This document shows, piece after piece, positions 1 through 5,982 of a DNA stretch of 7,233 nt. Under the pieces are notes generated by a model. The model did no database searches, had not been told where the DNA came from, and was given only the letters and a program-made list of their open reading frames with translations. Position numbers and translations under genes: made by a program. This DNA comes from an uncultured Chthoniobacterales bacterium (GTDB lineage: Bacteria; Verrucomicrobiota; Verrucomicrobiia; Chthoniobacterales; CAKUMP01): positions 1 through 7,233 of the forward strand of contig CAKUMP010000119.1 of assembly GCA_934667795.1 (NCBI GenBank). The letters are read 5' to 3'. Each line of letters opens with the position of its first letter. The first letter of the stretch is position 1.

Positions 1-855
1 GAAGCGGGGTCATTTTTTGCTTACACTTTAATTTATAGTGCGGAATTTACAAAAGACATTTTAAGTGCTTTCGATAAGGCGGAGAATGTTGCTGAAATGG
101 ACTCACAAAAGGCATTGATCCGACAGCAGAGACACCCTTGGGAACAGTTGGAGCGGTATCTGGCAATGCGTGATGCCGCACAAAAATTTGATTATGTGAC
201 CGCAAACAAATTACATCTTGAAATGATGGCGGAACATGACCGTATGGCGGCGGAAAGTGTTTTCAATGTCTCCAGGAGCGGAGGTGGATTTTTGAAAACC
301 CGATTTGAAGATGAATTGACGCAGGGGGTTAAATTTTCTACGGCTCCCTACAAGATTATTTACGAAGTACCCGAGAGGTTGCCTGTGCGTTTTGATCCTA
401 ACAATGCGGGTGAACAGATGCGGCTGTTTGCAGCCGATTACAATCTGGATCAGTTAGTAAGGATCGCCACGAGCAGTTCCACCTGGGACGCGCAGGGCCT
501 GCCTTGGGCGGATGGTGGCACGGTCTGGTATTACTTTGATTTTGACGGGGCACAGGTTCCAAAAGATTCCGGGGTGGGACTATTTTTGGGTAAGCTGGAA
601 ACAGAATCGAAGGTTTGGATCAATGAGCAGTTTGTGGGAAGCAAACTGAGCTTCCGTGAACCGCATATTTATGATATCACCGACGCCGTGGTACGTGACG
701 GAAAAAACCGCGTAGCGGTAGCCGTGCATAAGGCCCAGCGTAATGAAATCGGAGTTGCCGGACTGATGGCTCCGAGCTTTGTCTTTGCCGGTCCTCGAAT
801 TAATGACACAAAAACGCAGGAAGAAGAATTACTCCCTGGAGGAGTGACAGACTAA
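1..855 (+). CDS. C-terminal part of a large protein with helical region and terminal GH2-like sugar-binding jelly-roll domain (5' truncated)
   Basis: The reading frame is open from base 1 with no stop before the first ATG at 97, so this is the 3' part of a longer gene whose start lies outside the window. It gives 284 visible residues and ends with TAA at 853-855. Visible residues 1 to about 90 are helix-rich and charged (HPWEQLERYLAMRDAAQKF). Residues from about 150 to 265 look like a beta-sandwich of the galactose-binding/GH2 N-terminal type: WYYFDFDG, then a GLFLGKLETESKVWINEQFVG stretch (a hallmark 'distinguished by a carried-over loop W-[IV]-N-x-x-x-[VL]-G' pattern of such folds), then YDITDAVVRDGKNRVAVAV. 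Known of such domains: they bind sugar or pack on a catalytic domain. The helical region followed by a jelly roll resembles the end of DUF4838/alpha-glucuronidase-like proteins of PVC bacteria, but that is only an impression. The catalytic part, if any, is upstream and unseen. It is in the same frame as the next gene, separated by 57 bp. Confidence 0.75.
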   Translation, partial: EAGSFFAYTLIYSAEFTKDILSAFDKAENVAEMDSQKALIRQQRHPWEQLERYLAMRDAAQKFDYVTANKLHLEMMAEHDRMAAESVFNVSRSGGGFLKTRFEDELTQGVKFSTAPYKIIYEVPERLPVRFDPNNAGEQMRLFAADYNLDQLVRIATSSSTWDAQGLPWADGGTVWYYFDFDGAQVPKDSGVGLFLGKLETESKVWINEQFVGSKLSFREPHIYDITDAVVRDGKNRVAVAVHKAQRNEIGVAGLMAPSFVFAGPRINDTKTQEEELLPGGVTD

Positions 856-912
856 AATAGCAGATGAAAAGTTCTCTTCAACTATTTGTGAAGAATCGAT
901 AAATTTTACAAC

Positions 913-2424
913 GTGAATATGAATTGTTTTACTGCGCGTGTTCATCATGGAAAAGTGGAGTGGATTTTGACTGAGACAGAGCTTAGCTTTACTCCTGAAC
1001 GGATATGGAACCCGAGTCCGTCCAGAGAGCATCGGACAACGCCTTACCCCGTTCCTCAGACATTACAGATTGGTATCCGGGGCAACGACCTGACCAGTGC
1101 TAAATTTTCACCGGCACCCATGGCTGTTGTACTCGAAGGGGTGGGAGTTCGTTGCTTCGTCGGAGTGGAAGCCGATGCGGGATGGCATCGGTGGAATGAA
1201 GCAGAATTTACCGCTACGAAAGAAGGCATCCGCATTTCGATTGACCTCGAAGGGCGAAGCGATCCGGCCGAATTTGTGAAACACCTCAGGTTGCGTCTAT
1301 TAAAATTTCCGAAAGACACCGCATGGCACACGATTCTTTCCAACGGGCTTGCTGCGCAATACCCACAGGATGGGCAAAAAGAAATTCCTGACTGGTGGCA
1401 CCGCCCTATTTATTGTGGCTGGGGGGATCAGGTTGCTTATGCGATGCACCAGGAAGGGGTTGGTCCCGAGCGTCGGGCGATGGCGTATTGTATTCAAGGG
1501 TTGTATGAACGATGGATTTCAAAATTTGAGGAAGCAGAGGTACCCATCGGGACGGTGACTATTGATGGGGGGTGGTCGTTGACTGGTGTCTGGCAGCCTG
1601 ATCCGATCCGATGGCCGGATCTTCGAGGTTTTATTGACCGCCAGCATGCGGCTGGGAGGAAAGTGTTGCTCTGGATTGGCACCTGGCTTTGGGATGGTTT
1701 ATCTGAGGAGCTTTCAATTTTTGGAGACGGGAGGCAATGGACTGCGGATCCGAGCAACCCGCAGTATCTGGAAACAATCACGCAATGGGTGACGGAACTT
1801 CTCAGTCCCACAGGTTTTGATGCGGATGGGTTCAAAATTGACCAGCTTGGTTTCTGTCCAAATACGAGACAGCCTCGCTGGTGTCCACGATTTGGTTTTA
1901 TGGAAATAGGAGAGGTTCCTGTCCAGCACGTGCGACAGGCTGGAGCGGAATGGGGGATGGAGTTACTTTATCGTTACCAGAAAACAATTTACGATGCAGC
2001 CAAGGCTGCGAAGCCCGACGCGCTTATCACGAGCAGCACGGTACATCCCTATTTTTATGATACCTTTGATATGGTGCGGCTTCATGACATGGGGCATGTC
2101 CCTTTGGATTTGATGGCTGCCATGCAGTCACGGGCGGACCTTGCCAAAGCCGCTTTGCCTGGGTTCCTCATTGATACGGATGACTGGATTCACCAGAATT
2201 ATGCCATGTGGTTGGAGTACACCAGCCGGAGCCATGAGATCGGCGTGCCCTGTCTTTTTTATACGGAACGGTTTATTGCCCAGTGGAAAGAAGAGCCGGG
2301 AACGCAGCCCATTCATGATTTAAACAAGATTGCGGAAGCATGGCGCCAGGCTGGATATCGTATTCCTGACATCACAAAAAATGTTACCCCGATTGCGCAC
2401 AGCGAAGGATATCAGAGCGAATAG
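913..2424 (+). CDS. Clan GH-D-like glycoside hydrolase (alpha-galactosidase/GH36-type TIM barrel), putative
   Basis: A 503-residue protein with no signal peptide or membrane segment, so probably cytosolic. Residues 1 to about 160 look like a beta-rich N-terminal domain and about 165-485 like a TIM barrel. Seen motifs (numbered from the GTG at 913): CGWGDQ at 168-173; VTIDGGW at 215-221, like the DDGW strand of GH27/GH36; DPIRWPDLRGFIDRQHAAG at about 230-248, like the 'FP-glk-lid-ih-xG' helix; VLLWIG at 251-256; DGFKID at 305-310, where D310 matches the K-x-D nucleophile strand; and MVRLHD at 387-392, where R389/D392 fits the R-x-x-D acid/base position of clan GH-D. This implies retaining hydrolysis of an alpha-galactoside-like or related sugar. 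The substrate is not readable, and a divergent GH31 is an alternative. Start: GTG 913, or ATG 919 two codons later, which is at least as likely. Neither has a clear ribosome-binding site. It probably acts on oligosaccharides imported or released by enzymes encoded nearby. Confidence 0.8.
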   Translation: MNMNCFTARVHHGKVEWILTETELSFTPERIWNPSPSREHRTTPYPVPQTLQIGIRGNDLTSAKFSPAPMAVVLEGVGVRCFVGVEADAGWHRWNEAEFTATKEGIRISIDLEGRSDPAEFVKHLRLRLLKFPKDTAWHTILSNGLAAQYPQDGQKEIPDWWHRPIYCGWGDQVAYAMHQEGVGPERRAMAYCIQGLYERWISKFEEAEVPIGTVTIDGGWSLTGVWQPDPIRWPDLRGFIDRQHAAGRKVLLWIGTWLWDGLSEELSIFGDGRQWTADPSNPQYLETITQWVTELLSPTGFDADGFKIDQLGFCPNTRQPRWCPRFGFMEIGEVPVQHVRQAGAEWGMELLYRYQKTIYDAAKAAKPDALITSSTVHPYFYDTFDMVRLHDMGHVPLDLMAAMQSRADLAKAALPGFLIDTDDWIHQNYAMWLEYTSRSHEIGVPCLFYTERFIAQWKEEPGTQPIHDLNKIAEAWRQAGYRIPDITKNVTPIAHSEGYQSE

Positions 2425-2453
2425 TCATGAAATTATCAAAGAAAAATTAAATC

Positions 2454-2469
2454 ATTTTTAATTAAAAAT
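2454..2469. repeat. 16-bp AT-only perfect palindrome in the gap after the glycosidase gene
   Basis: The sequence ATTTTTAATTAAAAAT at 2454-2469 is its own reverse complement. It lies 30 bp after the stop codon at 2424 and well before the aminotransferase start at 2540. It contains no G or C, so a hairpin would be weak. It may be an operator-like site or chance in an AT-rich gap. Confidence 0.35.
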
Positions 2470-2480
2470 CCCATGAACCT

Positions 2481-2508
2481 GTTACAAACAAATCAGAAAG
2501 GTTAATAT
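2481..2508 (+). promoter_or_regulatory. Possible weak sigma-70-like promoter before the aminotransferase gene
   Basis: GTTACA at 2481-2486 (4 of 6 to TTGACA) is followed after 16 bp by TAATAT at 2503-2508 (4 of 6 to TATAAT), about 31 bp before the ATG at 2540. The gap here is AT-rich, so chance matches are expected. The 115-bp gap before this gene makes a local promoter plausible. Confidence 0.2.
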
Positions 2509-2539
2509 CAACATTTTCTGAAACCCTCAAAAAAAATTA

Positions 2540-3895
2540 ATGACGACAATCATGAAATCTTCTACTCAATCTCCATTGGCACTCTTCGGTGGACCAAAAA
2601 GTATCACCCTTCCTGCTGACGATATATTCGACTGGCCCATCATCACAAAAGAAGATGAGATGGCGGCCCTTGAAGTACTCCGTACCCGTGCCATGAGCGG
2701 AACGAACATTACCATGCAGTTCGAGAAAGAATTTTCTGAATGGATGGGGGTCAAACACGCGCTTGCTTTCAACAACGGAACGGCTTCCTTGCTGGCCGCG
2801 ATGTTCGGAGTTGGTATTGGGGTTGGCGATGAAATCATTTGTCCCGCCATCACGTACTGGGCTTCCGCTTTGCAGGTGTATTCGCTGGGAGGAACGGTGG
2901 TCTTTGCCGACATAGATCCGTTGACGCTCTGCCTGGACCCGGCGGACATCGAGCGTCACATCAGCCCCCGCACCAAAGCTATTGTGGTCGTACATTATCT
3001 CTCTTATCCCGCCGACATGGACGCCATCATGGAAATTGCCAACAAACACGGCTTAAAGGTGATTGAAGATGTCTCTCACGCACAGGGTGGGCTTTATAAA
3101 GGTCGCAAGCTCGGCTCCATCGGGCACGTCTCCGGTTACTCGCTCATGACGGGAAAATCCTTTGCCATCGGCGAAGGGGGAATGCTTACGACAAACGATC
3201 AGGAAATTTATGATCGTGCGCTCGCCTTTGGACATTACGAACGTTATACGGTGGATATTCCAACGGATTCGCTTAAACCTTTCGCCGGGCTTCCGCTGGG
3301 CGGATTCAAGAACCGGATGCATCAAATCAGTTCGGCGGTGGGGCGCGTGCAACTACGTCATTACGACGCACGTTGCGTGGAAATCCGCAAGGCGATGAAT
3401 TATTTTTGGGATTTGCTGGAAGATGTTCCTGGTCTTGTCGCACATCGCGTGGACGAATCCACGGGTTCGAACATGGCGGGGTGGTACTGTTCTCACGGCA
3501 TTTATCGTTCGGAGGAACTTGGTGGGCTGTCGGTTACGCGCTTCTGTGAAGCAGTTCGCGCAGAAGGGGCACTTGGTGTTCTGCCGGGTTGCAACCATGC
3601 ACTGCATATGCATCCGGTTTTCAATGAAGCGGATATTTATCACGACGGCAAACCAACCCGCATCGCACATTCCAATAGAGATTTGCGTCAGCCGAAAGGT
3701 TCACTGCCTGTTTCCGAGCGTATCGGACGTGAGGTGTATTTCATCCCGTGGTTCAAACGTTATTATCCGGAAATCATCGAACAATATGCGAATGCTTTCC
3801 GCAAAGTGGCTGAAAATGCGCCAGCTTTGCGCGCAAATGATCCTGGCGATGCTGACAAACTCGGCGGGTGGAATTTTTTCAAAAGTGCCAAATAA
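2540..3895 (+). CDS. DegT/DnrJ/EryC1/StrS family PLP-dependent aminotransferase
   Basis: A 451-residue cytosolic protein of the DegT/StrS family (aspartate aminotransferase fold type I), which typically moves an amino group from glutamate or glutamine to a keto-sugar or cyclitol ketone. Seen: NNGTASL at 78-84 (phosphate-binding loop, usually sGTaAL); DEIICPAITYWAS at 97-109; FADIDP at 122-127; VIEDVSHAQGG at 174-184, with D177 as the pyridine-nitrogen partner; SLMTGKSFAIGEGGML at 201-216, with K206 as the Schiff-base lysine. Downstream, HMHPVF at 356-361 and a YFIPWFKRYY strand at 400-409 fit the substrate-side C-terminal domain. It is longer than the common 370-400 residues because of a leader of about 30 residues and a polar tail. 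Start: ATG 2540; ATG 2552 in the same frame is an alternative, and neither has a Shine-Dalgarno sequence. Coding-strand base usage is visibly richer in C than in the neighbouring genes. The donor and the keto substrate are unknown; amino-sugar synthesis or, in this context, catabolism are both possible. Confidence 0.93.
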   Translation: MTTIMKSSTQSPLALFGGPKSITLPADDIFDWPIITKEDEMAALEVLRTRAMSGTNITMQFEKEFSEWMGVKHALAFNNGTASLLAAMFGVGIGVGDEIICPAITYWASALQVYSLGGTVVFADIDPLTLCLDPADIERHISPRTKAIVVVHYLSYPADMDAIMEIANKHGLKVIEDVSHAQGGLYKGRKLGSIGHVSGYSLMTGKSFAIGEGGMLTTNDQEIYDRALAFGHYERYTVDIPTDSLKPFAGLPLGGFKNRMHQISSAVGRVQLRHYDARCVEIRKAMNYFWDLLEDVPGLVAHRVDESTGSNMAGWYCSHGIYRSEELGGLSVTRFCEAVRAEGALGVLPGCNHALHMHPVFNEADIYHDGKPTRIAHSNRDLRQPKGSLPVSERIGREVYFIPWFKRYYPEIIEQYANAFRKVAENAPALRANDPGDADKLGGWNFFKSAK

Positions 3896-3979
3896 AATGC
3901 ATTCACCAATGATCGCTACCCGATAATGAAACACGTTCGGTTGCGAGTATGAAAATTTTTGGGAAGATAGAATAATCTT

Positions 3980-4783
3980 ATGAAACCATCAAAAAAAATT
4001 TATATTCTGGTCGATATGGAAGGGAGCAGCGGGATTTGTCGCTCTTCTCAAGTGATGCCGGGGGAATTGCATTACCAGGAAGGGCGTATTTGCATGACCC
4101 GGGATGTGAGCACTTGTGTCAAAGCCTGCAAGGAAGCCGGGGCGACTGAAATTATTGTGCGTGATATTCACAATACGTGTTTTAATCTTATCTGGGATCA
4201 GCTTCCCAGTCTTGAAGGGGTGCGCTATGTCATGGGGGAGAGCCAGATGGGACGTATGCCTGGTGCGGATGGTGGGTTTGCGGGATTGATTTTGCTTGGG
4301 TATCATGCCATGGCAGGAACGCCTTATGGGGTTTTGGAGCATACTGCCAGTTCCAGAACCTGGCAAAATTTCTGGATGAATGGGGTTCCATCGGGAGAAA
4401 TTGCGGTTGAGGCCGGGATTGCCGGAGACATGGGAATTCCGGTGATCATGGTTAGTGGAGATGACAAAGCGATCGTGGAAGCCCGGCAGTTTCTTCCGCA
4501 TGCGGTGACTTCAGAAGTGAAAAAAGGGACTGGCATTGAAGGGGCGATGCTGCTTCCGGTTGAAGAGGCACAGGCGCTGATTCGTGAAAAAACCATTGAT
4601 GCCGTGAATCGCTGTGAGGAAATGCCACCATTTGTTGTCGAAAAACCTGTCACCATGCGTTTGCAGCTTGTTTCGCGTGGACGTGTCCCGCGTCATCGTC
4701 CGGGCGTTCGGGAAATTGATGGACAAACATTTGAAATCACTGCGGCAACTGTGCAGGAAGGGGTTTATCTGATTGAGGGATAA
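3980..4783 (+). CDS. M55 family D-aminopeptidase (DppA-like zinc peptidase)
   Basis: A 267-residue protein, close to the 274 residues of Bacillus subtilis DppA, a self-compartmentalising zinc aminopeptidase that releases D-amino acids from peptides such as D-Ala-D-Ala. The metal and catalytic set is complete and correctly spaced: VDMEG at 11-15 (D12, E14), H64 in RDIHNT, H109 in GYHAMAGT, catalytic H121 in LEHTASS, and E140 in NGVPSGE. DppA has D8/E10, H60, H104, H115 and E133, so the spacings (52, 44-45, 11-12, 18-19) agree within one residue. The later KKGTGIEGAMLLPVEEAQ segment is also typical of the family. One difference: the usual D-S-H-G around the third ligand is D-I-H-N here. There is no signal peptide, so it is likely cytosolic. 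Start ATG 3980; a weak GGAAG lies 13 nt upstream. Placement between an aminotransferase and a sugar-isomerase-like gene suggests processing of a peptide- or amino-acid-bearing sugar (inference), though peptidoglycan D-peptide turnover is the default role. Confidence 0.92.
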   Translation: MKPSKKIYILVDMEGSSGICRSSQVMPGELHYQEGRICMTRDVSTCVKACKEAGATEIIVRDIHNTCFNLIWDQLPSLEGVRYVMGESQMGRMPGADGGFAGLILLGYHAMAGTPYGVLEHTASSRTWQNFWMNGVPSGEIAVEAGIAGDMGIPVIMVSGDDKAIVEARQFLPHAVTSEVKKGTGIEGAMLLPVEEAQALIREKTIDAVNRCEEMPPFVVEKPVTMRLQLVSRGRVPRHRPGVREIDGQTFEITAATVQEGVYLIEG

Positions 4784-4879
4784 AATTAAGGGTTTTCACA
4801 TCCTTTTTGAGTGTTCAATTAAAATTTTTCATGGTTAAGTGGAGTCGTTTTTTGTTGACGAGAAATTTAATTTAACCAC

Positions 4880-4883
4880 AGGA
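4880..4883 (+). promoter_or_regulatory. Probable ribosome-binding site of the isomerase-like gene
   Basis: AGGA lies 10 nt before the ATG at 4894. It is one of the few Shine-Dalgarno-like sequences in front of a gene in this window and supports the 4894 start. The match is short, so confidence is modest. Confidence 0.4.
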
Positions 4884-4893
4884 AAATGGATAT

Positions 4894-5898
4894 ATGAGCA
4901 GATCAGTTACCTTATTTACCGGGCAATGGGCGGATTTACCGATTGCGGAATTGTTACCAAAAGTGAAATCCTTTGGGTATGACGGGGTAGAACTGGCGTG
5001 CTGGGGGGATCATTTTGAGGTGGAAAGTGCGGATGAGGCGTATTGTCGTGGGCGACGGGAATTGTTGGAACAAAACGGGTTGAGCTGCGTCGCGATATCG
5101 AGCCATCTGGTGGGGCAGGCGGTGTGTGATTTAATTGATGCGCGGCATCAGACCATTTTACCTGCATCGATATGGGGAGATGGGGAACCAGAAGGGGTGA
5201 GGCAAAGAGCGGCCGAGTTTATGATTAAAGCAGGGGAAGCGGCAAAACGTTTTGGAGTGGAAATCGTAAATGGATTTACCGGGTCTTCGATCTGGCATTT
5301 AGTGTATAGTTTTCCGCCGGTGCTACCCGGGCAGATCGAGGGTGGATATAAGGATTTTGCAAAGCGTTGGAAACCAATCCTGGATGCGTATCAAGATTTG
5401 GGAGTGAAATTTGCCTTGGAAGTCCATCCGACAGAAATTGCATTTGATATTGCATCAGCAAGAAGAGCGGTGGAGGCATTGGACGGACATCCGGCATTCG
5501 GGTTTAATTACGACCCCAGTCATTTCGCGTACCAGGGGGTGGATTATGAACGTTTTCTGTATGAATTTTCTGATCGAATTTTCCATGTGCACATGAAAGA
5601 TGTCGGGTGGAGAGAATCTGCCGGCCCGGTGGGGGTCTTTGGGGGGCATGTGGACTTCCATCATCCGGATCGGTATTGGGATTTTCGTTCTTTGGGACGA
5701 GGAAATGTACGCTTTGAGCCTATTATACGTGCATTAAATCATATCGGATATCGCGGTCCGCTATCTGTGGAGTGGGAAGATGGCGGGATGGATCGGGAAT
5801 TTGGCGCAACGGAAGCCTGTGCCTATGTCCGTAAAATCGATTTCCCTGCTTCCGGGATTGTATTCGATGCGCAATTTGCTGCGGATGAGCAGGAATAG
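4894..5898 (+). CDS. Sugar phosphate isomerase/epimerase-like TIM barrel (xylose isomerase-like/AP endonuclease 2 superfamily)
   Basis: A 334-residue protein without a signal peptide. It shows the repeating beta/alpha pattern of the xylose-isomerase-like superfamily (sugar epimerases, inosose dehydratase IolE, hydroxypyruvate isomerase). Seen: FGYDGVELACWG at 27-38 (first strands), SCVAISSHL at 64-72, and the metal-site residues E176 in FALEVHPTE, D207 in NYDPSHF (with H210), H231/H233 in HVHMKDVGWR, and E293 or E295 in SVEWEDGG. These match the E-D-H-E divalent-metal site of the family. SLGRGNV at 266-272 followed by a barrel-closing helix is also typical. It is a little longer than the usual 270-300 residues owing to an insert around 240-262. 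The exact reaction (keto-sugar epimerisation, aldose-ketose isomerisation or dehydration) cannot be told from sequence. Its place after aminotransferase and glycosidase genes fits carbohydrate catabolism. Coding strand is strongly G-rich. Confidence 0.9.
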   Translation: MSRSVTLFTGQWADLPIAELLPKVKSFGYDGVELACWGDHFEVESADEAYCRGRRELLEQNGLSCVAISSHLVGQAVCDLIDARHQTILPASIWGDGEPEGVRQRAAEFMIKAGEAAKRFGVEIVNGFTGSSIWHLVYSFPPVLPGQIEGGYKDFAKRWKPILDAYQDLGVKFALEVHPTEIAFDIASARRAVEALDGHPAFGFNYDPSHFAYQGVDYERFLYEFSDRIFHVHMKDVGWRESAGPVGVFGGHVDFHHPDRYWDFRSLGRGNVRFEPIIRALNHIGYRGPLSVEWEDGGMDREFGATEACAYVRKIDFPASGIVFDAQFAADEQE

Positions 5899-5927
5899 GA
5901 AAATGAAATAAGATAATAAGGAAATGG

Positions 5928-5982
5928 AATGCCTGCTTGTCAAAACGGATAAATTTTAGCAAAATCAGGACAAGCAGGCATT
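5928..5982. repeat. Perfect 14-bp inverted repeat ending at the start codon of the next gene
   Basis: The left arm AATGCCTGCTTGTC at 5928-5941 is the exact reverse complement of GACAAGCAGGCATT at 5969-5982, with a 27-nt AT-rich loop. Base 5983 is the A of the next gene's ATG, so a folded transcript would place the start codon directly beside the stem and bury the only weak ribosome-binding sequence (AGG at 5976-5978). There is no T-run after the right arm, so it does not look like an intrinsic terminator. It could be a translational control hairpin, a dimeric-regulator operator or the trace of a small mobile element; the sequence does not decide. Confidence 0.75.
5929..5952 (+). other. Possible 7-codon leader peptide (MPACQNG)
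   Basis: ATG at 5929 opens a seven-codon frame ending with TAA at 5950-5952. AAGGA at 5918-5922 stands 6 nt upstream, a better ribosome-binding site than most genes here have. The mini-ORF covers the whole left arm of the 5928-5982 inverted repeat, so a ribosome on it would prevent the stem from forming and could expose the start of the next gene. This is an inference; so short a frame can arise by chance. Confidence 0.25.

Noticed and set aside
875..894. TCTTCA...TGAAGA hairpin after the first gene as an intrinsic terminator
   Set aside because: Only a 6-bp stem with an 8-nt loop, low GC and no directly following T-run.
829..1032. 67-codon - strand frame covering the 856-912 gap
   Set aside because: It overlaps both neighbouring genes and has no recognisable domain or start signal.
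2537..3049. 170-codon open frame on the - strand inside the aminotransferase gene
   Set aside because: It is fully antisense to a gene with clear PLP-site motifs, and its translation shows no recognisable domain.
3423..3926. 167-codon + strand frame overlapping the end of the aminotransferase gene
   Set aside because: It is an alternative frame of a well-supported gene with no motif or ribosome-binding site.
3941..3973. TTGCGA plus TAGAAT as a promoter for the M55 gene
   Set aside because: The -10-like box is good but the spacing of 21 bp is too long for a standard sigma-70 promoter.
3989..4501. 170-codon open frame on the - strand inside the M55 gene
   Set aside because: It is a shadow of a gene with a complete zinc site; its translation is His/Pro/Arg-rich and low in structure.
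4855..4860. TTGACG as a -35 box for the isomerase-like gene
   Set aside because: No acceptable -10 box occurs 16-18 bp downstream; that position falls at the ribosome-binding site.
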